A DNA stretch of 64,000 nucleotides from Kerstersia sp052103615 (GCF_052103615.1 NZ_JBQEKA010000002.1:62001-126000), one strand, 5' to 3'. Counted from the stretch's first letter, positions 35,201 to 44,311 are shown. The notes: a model not told the origin generated them from the sequence alone. Made by a program: numbers and translations.

Positions 35201-35569
35201 GCCTGCCAGGGAAATAAAGGTGGTCAGTGCCGCGCCTTTATTGCCGCGCTCTTCCTTTTCGACCTGAACAATCAGTTCCTGGCCTTCGGCAAGCGCGTCC
35301 TGAATGCGGGCGCTGCGGACTTCGATGCCGTCCTTGAAATAGCTGCGGGCGACTTCTTTGAAAGGCAGGAAGCCGTGGCGTTCTTCGCCGTAGTTGACGA
35401 AGCAGGCTTCAAGGCCGGGTTCGATGCGGGTGATAACGCCTTTATAGATGTTGCCTTTGCGCTGTTCGCGGCCGGCGGTCTCTATGTCGAGGTCGATGAG
35501 CTTCTGTCCATCGACGATGGCAACGCGCAGTTCTTCCTGGTGCGTTGCGTTGAACAGCATGCGCTTCAT
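32201..35569 (-). CDS. rne: Ribonuclease E
   Basis: 1122 residues. Main endoribonuclease of mRNA decay and rRNA/tRNA processing. S1 domain ~37-120, catalytic Asp301 (VAVDVNS) and Asp344 (IVIDFID), zinc-link Cys402/Cys405 (CPRCNGTG), then a small domain to ~490. The rest (~520-1122) is a disordered scaffold: Arg-rich stretches (RRRRRSRRGRRQGG) that likely bind RNA, then a long Ala/Pro/Thr-rich tail. Start ATG 35569 (MKRMLFNAT), 5' extension rejected. Divergent from rluC, as in Escherichia coli. The terminator at 32030-32064 lies downstream. Confidence 0.97.
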   Translation of the reverse strand: MKRMLFNATHQEELRVAIVDGQKLIDLDIETAGREQRKGNIYKGVITRIEPGLEACFVNYGEERHGFLPFKEVARSYFKDGIEVRSARIQDALAEGQELIVQVEKEERGNKGAALTTFISLAGRHLVLMPNNPRGGGVSRRVEGEERQELRDAMDQLNIPQGMSVIARTAGIGRSVEELQWDLSYLQQLWDAIDTAARDNTAPVLIYLESSLVIRAIRDYFSPDIGEILIDTDDIADQATAFMSVVMPDNVNRVKRYRDDIPLFSRFQIEHQIETAYSRTVELPSGGAVVIDHTEALVAVDVNSARSTRGADIEETALRTNLEAADEVARQLRLRDLGGLIVIDFIDMEDSKNQRAVEQRLRDALRFDRARVQMGKISRFGLMELSRQRLRPALNEGSHITCPRCNGTGVIRDAESSALHILRLIQEEAMKDNTAAVHAQVPVDVATFLLNEKRSDIAKLEARLKVNVVLIPNKNLETPHHSLERLRHDDPRLEEIKPSFTLAEAPAEASVWKAREENTKPRQEALVKGVTPETPAPLHTPRPAAAAPGSAAGTGLSGLFKRIAAWFSGSPAETKPAVQPSHAKPAGARSEGSASRRQSDSRQQNGDRQRNRRNGNERRAPEAADAASNTATQQDRRQPRTPRNADARDAVRQHQVATRHQDAPAAQAPATDSDDGTPRNSRNRRSRSRGGRRDELTQNGEALATDTLNSTLPAAASAITASAMTEAAAPAMPHPAADAADAGDENQDLDTLRQDGSDDNGEADPERKRRRRRSRRGRRQGGDETGTQLDSDSNDDNAAGDAEGEENVAIPAAFVAAAAVETSAADTVTTDAIAADTAPAAVPAAAEVTQDALTTAVTPAPAEPQRAQQTSVAAETSAVASAASETPFAADRDAQAPVQAKPDTAAPAAAVPALQQEQAATAHVSAPLTPASEPAPVVAAPVAAAPVESAADATAPAAVAPAAVVPASPAAGADLGAAETAAPDAAAAAAEPAAPAEAASSTAAAEAQPLADAQDRADAPQDEAPEQAEAVTATVETVVEQAIQVPVASSAPASNGSDKAQALESVIAAAGLQWVETRSNAAAPAASNAPAVKLGRPRKAASAAPAPVSLQQVETADAPQAD

Positions 35570-36094
35570 GAGTGATGTTCTCCGTTGTATGGCGAGCCGA
35601 AATCGACTCGTCACCTCGGGTCACTGGCGCAGCGGGCTGAAACGGGGGGCAGGCGGCACCGCGCGAACGGCACCGCTCTTTGGCGGTCAGGCCGGCACGG
35701 CACGCCTTGTAGGGGCGCGGGGTTCTGTTAGCAGTCGGGAGGTCAGGGGCACAATGGTATGTGTTGACGGATGGCGGTTGCTTTGGAACACAACAGCCTC
35801 CAATTCAAGAGTGGCGGCTGGTGCAGGAAATGACGACTTGTTTTGCCTTTTCGCTTCAGGACGCATACGGATGCAACGGGCGCTCGTGCAGGGGCAGCCT
35901 TATAGGCTTTCCCGAGCGGCGCCTCGGTTGGATCGGCGGCCATGTGACCCTAAGGAGTGCCTGCTCTGGCAGTACAATGGTTTCACCGACGGAGACGCGG
36001 TTTCGTATCTCTACGTCGAGTGGCGGCAGGCACACCTTTTTTAGGGTGAAACGATTATATGCCGCTTTTCGCAATGCGCAAACAAATATAAATA
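35570..36094. promoter_or_regulatory. Long divergent intergenic region rne / rluC
   Basis: 525 nt without a gene I can support. In enterobacteria the rne 5' UTR is long, structured and autoregulatory; a similar leader is expected here on the minus strand. On the plus strand a possible -10 (TTATAT) lies ~40 nt before rluC. Short open frames here look like chance. Confidence 0.5.
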
Positions 36095-37084
36095 ATGTCA
36101 GAATTACCTGTGGTACGCCTCGTTGAAGTGGCCGAAGAACACGCGGGCCAGCGCCTGGACAACTTCCTTTTGCGCCTGTGCAAAGGAGTGCCGAAAAGCC
36201 ATCTCTACAAGGCGATTCGGGGAGGTCAGGTGCGCATTAACAAAGGACGGTGCAGTGCAGACAGCCGCCTGGAAATTGGCGATGTCGTGCGCATTCCGCC
36301 TTTTCGTTTGCCGGCGGCGCAGGAACAGCCGCCTGTGCCCGGTTGCGAGTTCCCTATCGTCTATGAGGATGAGGCCTTGCTGGTGGTGGATAAGCCTGCT
36401 GGCGTCGCCGTTCATGGCGGCAGCGGTGTTTCCTTCGGCGTGATCGAACAACTGCGCGCGGCGCGGCCGCAGGCGCGTTTTCTGGAGCTGGCCCATCGTC
36501 TGGACCGGGATACCTCCGGCCTGCTGCTGGTGGCCAAGAAGCGCAGCGCCTTGCTGGGGCTGCATGAAATGTTTCGCGAAGGCCGGGGCCGCAAGCATTA
36601 CTTTGCGCTGGTGCATGGCGATTGGGTCAATGGGCGCCAGCATATCCGGCTGCCTTTGCTGAAGTGGCTCACGCGTACCGGCGAGCGGCGGGTGCGGGTG
36701 GATGAAGCGGAAGGGCAGGCGGCGCATACCATCATCAGCCTGGAGCGCCGCTATGGGCAAGTGTCCTTGGTGGACGCCGAGCTGCGTACTGGCCGCACCC
36801 ATCAGATCCGCGTGCATTTGTCGGCCAGCGGCTTTCCTATCGTTGGCGACGATAAGTACGGCGATGAGGCGGCTGACGCAGCGCTGGTCGCGCGAGGGTT
36901 CAAACGCATGTTCCTGCATGCGCATCGTTTAGATATTCCGCATCCTGTAACGGGTGAGTCACTGCACCTGGTAGCTAAATTGCCACCAGGATGTGAGAAT
37001 CTCCTTCGTGGGCTGGACAAAACGTCCAGGGGGGAAGGCGGGGCTGGCGAGGGCCAGCGGGACCGGCCTTCCCGGAAACCTTAA
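36095..37084 (+). CDS. rluC: 23S rRNA pseudouridine synthase RluC
   Basis: 329 residues. Converts specific uridines of 23S rRNA to pseudouridine (positions 955, 2504, 2580 in Escherichia coli). N-terminal S4 domain (~18-80, QRLDNFLLRLCKGVPKSHLYKAIRGGQVRIN) and the RluA-family catalytic domain with HRLDRDTSG (Asp137) and RTGRTHQIRVH. The C-terminal ~25 residues are Gly/Arg-rich. It lies divergent from rne, matching the conserved rne-rluC arrangement. A HAD phosphatase gene follows after 11 nt. Confidence 0.96.
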   Translation: MSELPVVRLVEVAEEHAGQRLDNFLLRLCKGVPKSHLYKAIRGGQVRINKGRCSADSRLEIGDVVRIPPFRLPAAQEQPPVPGCEFPIVYEDEALLVVDKPAGVAVHGGSGVSFGVIEQLRAARPQARFLELAHRLDRDTSGLLLVAKKRSALLGLHEMFREGRGRKHYFALVHGDWVNGRQHIRLPLLKWLTRTGERRVRVDEAEGQAAHTIISLERRYGQVSLVDAELRTGRTHQIRVHLSASGFPIVGDDKYGDEAADAALVARGFKRMFLHAHRLDIPHPVTGESLHLVAKLPPGCENLLRGLDKTSRGEGGAGEGQRDRPSRKP

Positions 37085-37095
37085 GGAGTTGCGGG

Positions 37096-37752
37096 ATGCA
37101 GTATTCGGTGCTTGTGTTTGATTGGGATGGGACATTGATGGATTCCACCCCCAGCATCGTGACGGCTATTCAGAATGCCTGTCGCGATCTGGATTTGCCG
37201 GTGCCGCCGGCTTCCAGCGCCAGCTGGGTCATCGGCCTATCGCTGGATACGGCCTTGAGCAAAGTTGTGCCGGATCTGCCGCCATCGCTGTTGCCGCGCT
37301 TTATTGAGCGCTACCGTATTCATTATTTGCTGCGAGATCCGGATTTGCGCTTGTTCGAGGGCGTGCCGGAGTTGCTGGCGCAATGGGGCGGCCAAGGGGT
37401 GCGGCTGGCTGTGGCGACTGGCAAAAGCCGGGCGGGCCTGGACCGGGTGATCCGCGGTTTTGGCCTGGAAGGTGTGTTCGAGGCCACGCGCTGCGCCGAC
37501 GAAACGCATAGCAAACCGCATCCGGCCATGTTGAATGAGCTGATGGATGAGTTGATGGTGCCGCCGGAAGAAGTGCTGATGATCGGGGATACCTCGCACG
37601 ATATGCGCATGGCCAATAACGCCGGGGTGCATGGCCTGGGTGTGACTTATGGCGCGCATCCCCTGCCTGAACTGCTGGCGGGCGAACCCTTGCATGTCGT
37701 CGATAGTGTGTCCGCCATGCGGGACTGGATACAGCCGCGCTTGAGGGCGTGA
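37096..37752 (+). CDS. HAD-IA hydrolase, phosphoglycolate-phosphatase-like
   Basis: 218 residues. Motif I DWDGTLMDS with nucleophile Asp9 and acid/base Asp11; motif II VATGKSR; motif III Lys in KPHP; motif IV GDTSHDMRMANNAG. Cap domain is the small alpha-helical type. These proteins dephosphorylate small sugar phosphates; the true substrate is not shown. Usually found directly after rluC in Betaproteobacteria, and may be translated from the same mRNA (11 nt gap). Confidence 0.93.
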   Translation: MQYSVLVFDWDGTLMDSTPSIVTAIQNACRDLDLPVPPASSASWVIGLSLDTALSKVVPDLPPSLLPRFIERYRIHYLLRDPDLRLFEGVPELLAQWGGQGVRLAVATGKSRAGLDRVIRGFGLEGVFEATRCADETHSKPHPAMLNELMDELMVPPEEVLMIGDTSHDMRMANNAGVHGLGVTYGAHPLPELLAGEPLHVVDSVSAMRDWIQPRLRA

Positions 37753-37758
37753 GCCACT

Positions 37759-37777
37759 GGCCCGGCGCGGCCGGGCC
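37759..37777. other. GC-rich hairpin after the HAD gene
   Basis: GGCCCGGC / GCCGGGCC perfect 8-bp stem with GCG loop, 6 nt past the stop codon and 16 nt before the DMT start. No T-run; may be a partial terminator or mRNA-stabilising hairpin. Confidence 0.4.
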
Positions 37778-37793
37778 CTGAACTGAGGTATTT

Positions 37794-38726
37794 ATGGCTG
37801 TTGTTTCTGCTGCGCCTTCTGGCGCAGTTGCCGCTTCCCCGGCGATGCGCGGCATTCTCTGCCTGTTGTCGGGCATTTTCTTCCTGACCATCAGTGATTC
37901 CCTGGCGAAATGGCTGGGCGGCACCTACGCGCCCGTGCAACTGCTGTTTTTGCGTGGCTCGCTGGCCGTGCCCATCATGCTGGTACTGATTCTGGCGGTG
38001 GCCGGGCGACCGGCGTTGCGCACGCGTTATCCTCGTTTGCATTTGTTCCGGGGCTTCCTGAACGTGGTCTCGGCCAGCTTCTTCTACTATGGGCTGACGC
38101 GTTTGCCCCTGGCGGAAAACACGGCCATTGCTTTCTCCGCACCCTTGTTCGTCACGCTGCTGTCGGTGTTCTATCTGAAAGAACATGTGGATGCCCGGCG
38201 CTGGGCGGCGGTGATCGCCGGTTTCGCGGGCGTGATGATCGTCGTGCAGCCTGGCGGCCCGGCCTTCCAGCCGGCTGCTTTGCTGCCCTTGGCCACTGCG
38301 TTCGGTTATGCGGTCATGATGGTCAGCGCGCGGGGCATAGGCCGGGAAGAGGGCTTGCTGACAACCATGTTCTATATCGCGCTGGCGCAGGTCATCGTGG
38401 CCGGGGCCGTCGTGGGATGGGTGTGGCAGCCTGTCGAGCAGGGGGTTCATTGGGCAGGGCTGACGGGTATGGCAATCTGCAGCACAGCAGGGCTGGGCCT
38501 GATTACGCAGGCGTTCCGAATTGCGCCGGCATCGGTCGTGGCGCCGTTTGATTACAGCGGTTTGCTGTGGGCGGGGATATTCGGCTGGCTGTTCTGGGAC
38601 GAGGTGCCAGGTTGGGTGGCCTGCCTGGGCGCTGTCTTGATTGCCGCCAGCGGCATCTATATTGCCTGGCGGGAATCCCGCGCCAGCAGCAGCGATGCCG
38701 GGCGCGGTGCCGGGTCAGGTGCATGA
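37794..38726 (+). CDS. DMT-superfamily (EamA) transporter
   Basis: 310 residues, about 10 hydrophobic helices forming two EamA repeats (approximately 20-150 and 165-300). The opening ILCLLSGIFFLTISDSLAKWLGG and the loop FLRGSLAVPIMLVL match the RhaT/EamA drug-metabolite group. The substrate is unknown. Precedes a benzoate-type symporter by 91 nt on the same strand; shared expression is possible. Confidence 0.9.
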   Translation: MAVVSAAPSGAVAASPAMRGILCLLSGIFFLTISDSLAKWLGGTYAPVQLLFLRGSLAVPIMLVLILAVAGRPALRTRYPRLHLFRGFLNVVSASFFYYGLTRLPLAENTAIAFSAPLFVTLLSVFYLKEHVDARRWAAVIAGFAGVMIVVQPGGPAFQPAALLPLATAFGYAVMMVSARGIGREEGLLTTMFYIALAQVIVAGAVVGWVWQPVEQGVHWAGLTGMAICSTAGLGLITQAFRIAPASVVAPFDYSGLLWAGIFGWLFWDEVPGWVACLGAVLIAASGIYIAWRESRASSSDAGRGAGSGA

Positions 38727-38817
38727 CGGCTGCAATCTGTCTAGTGGCCGGAAAACCCGGTCTGCCGGCGGGGCGCGCAGACGCCTGCGTGGCATGATGC
38801 GGAAGGAGACATAGAGG

Positions 38818-40026
38818 ATGGAGAACGGTATGTCCGCGCAGGGGCAGGATGAGGAAGTCGGGCGGAACTTCTGGAAAGACGTATCCCCCCCGAGCATTGT
38901 GGCTGGCGCGGTGGCGGTACTGGTGGGTTTCGCCAGCTCTGCGGTGATTGTTTTCGAGGCCGCGCGCGCCAGCGGCTATGACGAGGCAGGGATTGCTTCC
39001 TGGATCTGGGCCTTGTGCCTGGGATGCGGCCTGACGGGCATCGGCCTGTCCTTGCGCTACCGCCAGCCGGTCGTCACGGCCTGGTCCACGCCAGGCGCGG
39101 CTTTGCTGGCAACGACATCTGGCCTGACGCCAGAACTGGCAGCAGGGGCGTTTGTTATCTGCGGCGCCTTGATCTTTGTGTGCGGCATTACCCGCTGGTT
39201 TGAGCAGGCCATGTCGCGCATTCCATTGTCTTTGGCGGCCGCCATGCTGGCAGGCGTCTTGCTGCGCTTTGGCATGGATTTGTTTCTTTCCATGCAAAGC
39301 GCATTCGGGCTGGTCGGGCTGATGTTCCTGACATTTTTCATCGTCCGCCTGATATTGCCGCGCTATGTCATTCTGGTCGTTTTGCTGGTGGGCGGCGTCT
39401 GGGCCAGCTTGCAGGGGGGCTGGCATTGGGAAAAAGTCAGTCTGACGCTGGCCATGCCGCAATGGACAACGCCGTCCTTCAGTCTGGCGACGGCAATCGG
39501 TGTGGCGGTGCCGCTTTTCATGGTGACGATGGCCTCGCAATATGTGCCTGGCATTGCGGCGCAGCGGGCCTCGGGTTACGACACGCCGATCTCGCCTCAG
39601 GTCAGTCTGACCGGGCTGACAACCTTGCTGCTGGCGCCTTTTGGCGGCTATGCCATAGGCCTGGCCGCGATTACGGCTGCTATTTGCATGGGTAGCGATG
39701 CGCATCCCGATCCGCGCCGCCGCTATACGGCAGCTGTCGCATCGGGCGCGTTCTATATTGTTGTCGCCCTGCTGGGGGCGACCGTGGTGTCATTTCTGGC
39801 GGCGCTGCCCAGGGAAATGGTGCTGGCAGTGGCAGGGCTGGCGCTGTTGGGAACCATGGGCAATAGCCTGGCGCTGGCCATGCGTGATGAATCCCGCCGG
39901 GATGCCGCCATGGTGACTTTCCTGGCCACCGCATCGGGCGTGACGCTTTTTGGCATCGGCTCGGCATTCTGGGGGCTGGTGGGCGGGGGCGTCGTCATGC
40001 TGTTGAACCGCCGCCGGCGGCTGTAA
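38818..40026 (+). CDS. Benzoate/H+ symporter BenE family protein
   Basis: 402 residues with ~12 membrane helices. Characteristic BenE regions: FWKDVSPPSIVAGAVAVLVGFASSAVIVFEAA, TAWSTPGAALLATT and MVTMASQYVPGIAAQRASGYDTPISPQ. BenE members import benzoate with protons, but no ben catabolic genes are near, so the natural substrate could differ. ATG 38818 has AGGAGAC upstream; ATG 38830 is a second option. Convergent with the amidase, only 25 nt apart. Confidence 0.93.
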   Translation: MENGMSAQGQDEEVGRNFWKDVSPPSIVAGAVAVLVGFASSAVIVFEAARASGYDEAGIASWIWALCLGCGLTGIGLSLRYRQPVVTAWSTPGAALLATTSGLTPELAAGAFVICGALIFVCGITRWFEQAMSRIPLSLAAAMLAGVLLRFGMDLFLSMQSAFGLVGLMFLTFFIVRLILPRYVILVVLLVGGVWASLQGGWHWEKVSLTLAMPQWTTPSFSLATAIGVAVPLFMVTMASQYVPGIAAQRASGYDTPISPQVSLTGLTTLLLAPFGGYAIGLAAITAAICMGSDAHPDPRRRYTAAVASGAFYIVVALLGATVVSFLAALPREMVLAVAGLALLGTMGNSLALAMRDESRRDAAMVTFLATASGVTLFGIGSAFWGLVGGGVVMLLNRRRRL

Positions 40027-40051
40027 GCCGCCAGCGCTGGGCCACTGGTGC

Positions 40052-41509
40052 TCAGAGGGAATGGGCGGGCGCGGATGCGGCCCGCAGGCTGTCCGGCCGC
40101 CGGTGGAACCAGGGGCGGGCGGCTTCCAGCTGGCTGGCCAGGCTGAATAACAAGGCTTCTCCGCCCAGGGCGGCGGCAAATTGCACGCCAATGGGCAGTC
40201 CGGCTTCATTCCAGTACAGCGGGACCGACATGGCAGGCTGGCCGCTGGCATTGAAATAAGGCAGGAAGGCGGTGTATTTCAGGGTAGCGCTGCGGTGCGC
40301 GACATACTCCTTGTCGGCGGCGTAGCGCCCCAGTTCGACTGGCGGTTCCGTCAGGGTCGGTGTCAAGAGGACATCGTACTGGCGCATCAGGCGCCCCAGC
40401 GAGCGGCCGATGCTGTGCATCATGCTGATCGCGTCGAAGTATTCCACGGCGGAGTGGCGGCGGGCGAATTCTACGGCGCTGAAAACCGACAGTTCCAGAT
40501 CGTCTTGGGTGGCAGCGCGCCCCAGCGCCAGTTCGCGGGCGCGGATGGCTGACGCCGTGCCGGAAGCGACGATCAGACGCATGGCATGGCCGAAGCGTTC
40601 ATAGTCAATGTCCGGCGGAAAAGCGGCCGGTTCGACCATATGGCCCAGCGACGCGCAGAGCGCGGCGGCGTCTTCTGCCGCGGCTAGGCAATCCGGGTGC
40701 ACGGCCTCGCCCGACGGGGAGCGGGTAATCAGCCCGATGCGCAATTGGCCAGGGGCCCGGCCGGCGGCCTTGAGGAAGGAGCCGCTGAATGGGGGAGCGG
40801 CATAGGGGGCGCCAGGATCCATGCCATGGCTGAAGTCCAGCATGGCTGCGCTATCGCGTACGGAGCGCGAAATGACGTTATCGCTTGCCAGACCGCCCCA
40901 GCCCTCTCCGCCATTGGGGCCGGTGGGGTTGCGCATGCGCGAGGGCTTGAAGCCGAAGAGGCCGCAGGCCGAGGCCGGAATGCGCAGCGAACCGCCGCCA
41001 TCGCCGCCATGCGCGACCGGAACGATACCGGCTGCGACTGCCACGGCGGAGCCGCCGCTGGAGCCGCCGCTGGAGCGGTTCAGATCCCAGGGATTGCGTG
41101 TCGGGCCGCCGTATGCCAGGGCTTCTGTGGTGCAGTTGGCGCCGAATTCAGGCGTGGTTGTCGTGCCGAAAATCACCAGGCCGGCGCGGCGGTAGCGCGC
41201 GATGAGTTCCGAGTCTTCCGCCGAGCGTTCGCCTTGAAAAAAGCGTGAGCCGTTGCTCAGCGGCAGGCCCGCGGCAGCGGCCGACAGATCTTTCAGCAGG
41301 AAAGGGACACCGTAAAAGGGGCCATTGGGGCAAGCCTGGCCGATGCTGCCGCGCCCAGCCTGTTCGTCGTAATGCGCAATACAGTTCAGCAGCGGGTTGA
41401 GCGCCTGGATCCGGGCGATGGCTTCCTGCAGCAGTTCTTCGGCAGAGACTTCAGCACGCCTGACGGCGGTGGCAAGATCTATGCCATCACAATATTCGTA
41501 TGTATCCAT
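40052..41509 (-). CDS. Amidase-signature family amidase
   Basis: 485 residues. Hydrolyses an amide bond. The Ser-Ser-Lys triad is visible as Lys73 (YGVPFLLKDL), cis-Ser in GGSSGGS (~150-151) and nucleophile Ser174 (GGGSLRIPAS). No signal peptide. Last gene of a minus-strand run livH-livM-livG-livF-livK, 66 nt after the binding-protein gene. This layout suggests that an imported amide (aliphatic, aromatic or peptide-like) is cleaved to ammonia and acid. It is distinct from GatA in size and context. Substrate not assignable. Confidence 0.93.
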   Translation of the reverse strand: MDTYEYCDGIDLATAVRRAEVSAEELLQEAIARIQALNPLLNCIAHYDEQAGRGSIGQACPNGPFYGVPFLLKDLSAAAAGLPLSNGSRFFQGERSAEDSELIARYRRAGLVIFGTTTTPEFGANCTTEALAYGGPTRNPWDLNRSSGGSSGGSAVAVAAGIVPVAHGGDGGGSLRIPASACGLFGFKPSRMRNPTGPNGGEGWGGLASDNVISRSVRDSAAMLDFSHGMDPGAPYAAPPFSGSFLKAAGRAPGQLRIGLITRSPSGEAVHPDCLAAAEDAAALCASLGHMVEPAAFPPDIDYERFGHAMRLIVASGTASAIRARELALGRAATQDDLELSVFSAVEFARRHSAVEYFDAISMMHSIGRSLGRLMRQYDVLLTPTLTEPPVELGRYAADKEYVAHRSATLKYTAFLPYFNASGQPAMSVPLYWNEAGLPIGVQFAAALGGEALLFSLASQLEAARPWFHRRPDSLRAASAPAHSL

Positions 41510-41575
41510 GACTTTGGAGTGAGCGGAAAAGAAAAGCGGGCAGGCCGCCGCCTGCGGGCGGCCTGGAACGGGGAG

Positions 41576-42760
41576 TTATTGCTGGGCGGGAACAATCTGG
41601 CCGTTTTCGAAACGGGCCAGCAGCACCTTGCCGTCATTCTGATGATTGCTATCCCATTGAATCGGCCCCAGCAGGGTTTCCGAGCCATTGAGCATCGCCA
41701 GGCCTTTCTGGATATCCGCCGCGCTATTGCCGCCGCCGCGCCGCGCGGCTTCGGCAATGGCTTCGACTGCCGCGAAGGCGGCTGCGTCGAAGGCGCTGGC
41801 CTGCGTGCCATATTTGTTTTTGAATGCCAGTTCAAAGGCCGCGTGGCGCGGGTCTGAGCCGGCTGCCCAGTTGGTCGGGAAAATGACGCCTTCGGCGGCA
41901 TTGCCAGCCAGTTCGGCGAACTTGGGCACGCCCTGGCCCATATTGACGACCAATTGGCCGTCTATGCCCAGCTCTTTGACCTGGCGGGCAATGATGGAAC
42001 CTTCGGTGTAGTAGCCATGCACCAGAAGCACCTCCGGGTTCTGCTTCCGGATATTGGTCAATTGCGCCTTGAAGTCGGTTTCTCCGCGGTTGTATTCTTC
42101 ATAGGCAACGACTTCTCCGCCCAGAGAACGGATCAGCTCGGCAGCGCCCTGGGTTGGCGGTTTGCCGTAGTCGGAGTTTTCAGCCAGAAAGGCGAAGCGG
42201 CGCTTGCCATGGTCTTTAAAGAAATGTTCCATCGCCTTGGCATCCAGCTGATTGTCCGTCACGTTGACGCGCCAGACGTAGTCGTAGCCTTGATTGGTAA
42301 TGGTGGGCGAGCCCGCCACGCCAACGACCAGCGGAATCTTGGATTTTTCGTTTTCGCGGGAAAAGGCGATGGTGACCAGGCTGGCCGAAGAACCGGCGAT
42401 AACATCAACATTGCGCTGCGAAATCAGTTTTTTGGCGGCATTGATGCCGGCCGTGGGGTCGCTCTTATCGTCTTCAGCGAAGATTTCGATGGTCTGGCCA
42501 TTGATGCCGCCTTCGGCATTGATCAGATCGACGGCCAGGCGGGTGCCTTTGTAGTGGGCTTCGCCATAGGCGGCGCCGGGGCCGGTAATGGATTCGATGA
42601 ACCCCAGGCGCATGGCCTGCGGGCTGCTGCTTGCGCTGGGCGCGCCATTGCTGCTGGCCTGGGAGGCCTGCGTATCGTTGCGGTTGCAGGCGCTCAGCCC
42701 GGTCGCAAGCAGTAGGGCGGCCAGGATGCCCAGGCGTAATTTGGGTTGATGGCTTGTCAT
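41576..42760 (-). CDS. LivK-type ABC substrate-binding lipoprotein
   Basis: 394 residues. Lipobox LSAC (Cys25) after a hydrophobic signal. Peripla_BP_6 (leucine-binding) fold: MRLGFIESITGPGAAYGEAHYKGTRLAVDLINAEGGINGQTIEI, DPTAGINAAKKLI, IPLVVGVAGSPTITNQG and ENSDYGKPPTQGAAELI. It binds the substrate of the LivHMGF importer. Lipid anchoring in a Gram-negative is less usual for this family, where most are free periplasmic. Lies downstream of the ATPase genes, 75 nt after livF. Confidence 0.93.
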   Translation of the reverse strand: MTSHQPKLRLGILAALLLATGLSACNRNDTQASQASSNGAPSASSSPQAMRLGFIESITGPGAAYGEAHYKGTRLAVDLINAEGGINGQTIEIFAEDDKSDPTAGINAAKKLISQRNVDVIAGSSASLVTIAFSRENEKSKIPLVVGVAGSPTITNQGYDYVWRVNVTDNQLDAKAMEHFFKDHGKRRFAFLAENSDYGKPPTQGAAELIRSLGGEVVAYEEYNRGETDFKAQLTNIRKQNPEVLLVHGYYTEGSIIARQVKELGIDGQLVVNMGQGVPKFAELAGNAAEGVIFPTNWAAGSDPRHAAFELAFKNKYGTQASAFDAAAFAAVEAIAEAARRGGGNSAADIQKGLAMLNGSETLLGPIQWDSNHQNDGKVLLARFENGQIVPAQQ

Positions 42761-42835
42761 GTCTCTCTCCTTGTTATCAAGATAATTGCCCGCGCAGCGG
42801 CTGTATCCGAAGCGTCCTGGCGGGCGGATCCCTGC

Positions 42836-43549
42836 TTAATCTTCTATGCCCAGATAGGCCTTTCTGACGGTATCGCTGGCCAATAGCGCGGCCGCACTAT
42901 CGGCGCCGACGATGCTGCCGGTTTCCATGAGGTAGCCGCGTTGCGCCGTTTGCAGCGCCAGGGTGACGTTCTGCTCCACCAGGAAAATGGTGGTGCCGGC
43001 CTGATGAATTTCCTTGAGTTTTTCCATCAGTTCCGCCACGACCAGCGGTGCCAGCCCCAGGGAGGGTTCATCCAGCAGCAGCAAGCGGGGGCGGCTCATC
43101 AGCGCGCGGCCGATGGCGACCATCTGCTGCTCGCCGCCGCTCATGGTGCCGGCGCGCTGCTGCCAGCGTTCCTTCAGGCGCGGAAATTGCGTGACGATCC
43201 GGTCCAGGTCCGCGTCGATTTCGTCTTTGGACGCCTTGCGGATCTGGGCGCCTATCATGAGGTTTTCGGCAACCGTGAATTCAGGGAAAATACGCCGGCC
43301 TTCCGGCACGATGCTGATGCCGCTGCGCACAATGGTTTCCGTCGATAGGCTGGCCAGGTTCCGGCCCTCGAATTCAATGCTGCCCTGACTGGGCCTGACC
43401 AGGCCCAGAATCGCCTTCAGCATGGTGCTTTTGCCTGCGCCGTTCGCACCGATGAGGGTGACGAATTCACCGGCGCCGATTTCCAGCGAACAAGCCTTCA
43501 AGGCTTCGATGTGCCCATATCTGGCGCTGAGGTTATGTAATGTCAGCAT
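42836..43549 (-). CDS. LivF-type ABC ATPase
   Basis: 237 residues. Walker A GANGAGKS is canonical (in contrast to the gene at 11.6 kb), signature MSGGEQQMV, Walker B LLLLDEPSLGLAPLV, and EQN after the last strand as in LivF. Energises the LivHM permease together with LivG. Overlaps the livG gene by 7 nt on the same strand. Confidence 0.93.
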   Translation of the reverse strand: MLTLHNLSARYGHIEALKACSLEIGAGEFVTLIGANGAGKSTMLKAILGLVRPSQGSIEFEGRNLASLSTETIVRSGISIVPEGRRIFPEFTVAENLMIGAQIRKASKDEIDADLDRIVTQFPRLKERWQQRAGTMSGGEQQMVAIGRALMSRPRLLLLDEPSLGLAPLVVAELMEKLKEIHQAGTTIFLVEQNVTLALQTAQRGYLMETGSIVGADSAAALLASDTVRKAYLGIED

Positions 43550-44310
43550 GCTTGCTTTGCTCCTTCACCCAGATAAGCGGCAATGACCTGAGCGTCCTGC
43601 TGGACGACTTCAGGGGTGCCATCGGCGATTTTGGTGCCGTAATTTAGAACGACGATATGGCTGCATAGCTCCATCACGAGCCGGATGTCGTGTTCGATCA
43701 GCACCACCGTGTAGCCCTTGCCGTGCAGGCGGCGCACCAATGCCTTGAGCGCGAGGCGCTCTTGCAGATTGAGTCCGGCGGCGGGTTCGTCCAGCAGAAT
43801 GATGCGCGGGTCTGTGGCCAGGGCACGGGCGATGTCGAGCTGGCGCTGGTCGCCATAGGGCAGGCTGCCTGCCAGCTCGTCAGCTTTGCCGGCCAGGCCG
43901 ACATCTTCCAGCAAGGCCAGCGCATGCTGGCGGGTGGCGTCGCGTTCCCGGCGCTCGCTGGGCGTGCGCAGGATGGAGGCGAAGACGCCGGCGCGGGTGC
44001 GGGCCTGGCGGCCTATCATGACGTTTTCGGCGAGTGTCAGCTCTGGAAATACCATGACATGTTGAAAGGTGCGGGCCACGCCCAGGCGGTTGATCTGGTG
44101 CAGCGACAACTTGCTGATCTCATGTTCGCCGAAATGCACCGAGCCGCTGGTGGGGGTGTAAATGCCGCTGACGACATTGAACAGCGAGGTTTTGCCCGCG
44201 CCATTGGGGCCGATCAGGCCGGTGACAGTGCCGGGCTGAATAGAGAACGAGACATCCGTAAGCGCCCGGACGCCGCCAAAGGCCAGGCTGACTTGATTGA
44301 CGGTCAACAT
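43543..44310 (-). CDS. LivG-type ABC ATPase
   Basis: 255 residues. Walker A GPNGAGKTS, long LivG-specific insertion after the Q-loop (QHVMVFPELTLAENVMIGRQARTRAG...), signature LPYGDQRQLDIARAL, Walker B IILLDEPAAGLN, switch VLIEHDI. The GTKIADGTPEVVQQD and AYLGEG end are typical. Starts 2 nt after livM ends and overlaps livF. Confidence 0.95.
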   Translation of the reverse strand: MLTVNQVSLAFGGVRALTDVSFSIQPGTVTGLIGPNGAGKTSLFNVVSGIYTPTSGSVHFGEHEISKLSLHQINRLGVARTFQHVMVFPELTLAENVMIGRQARTRAGVFASILRTPSERRERDATRQHALALLEDVGLAGKADELAGSLPYGDQRQLDIARALATDPRIILLDEPAAGLNLQERLALKALVRRLHGKGYTVVLIEHDIRLVMELCSHIVVLNYGTKIADGTPEVVQQDAQVIAAYLGEGAKQAC

Positions 44311-44311
44311 C

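Noticed and set aside
32801..35575. 924-codon open frame antisense to rne
   Set aside because: It mirrors the RNase E gene, lacks any recognisable domain, and is Ala/Gly/Arg-rich: an effect of GC-rich third positions.
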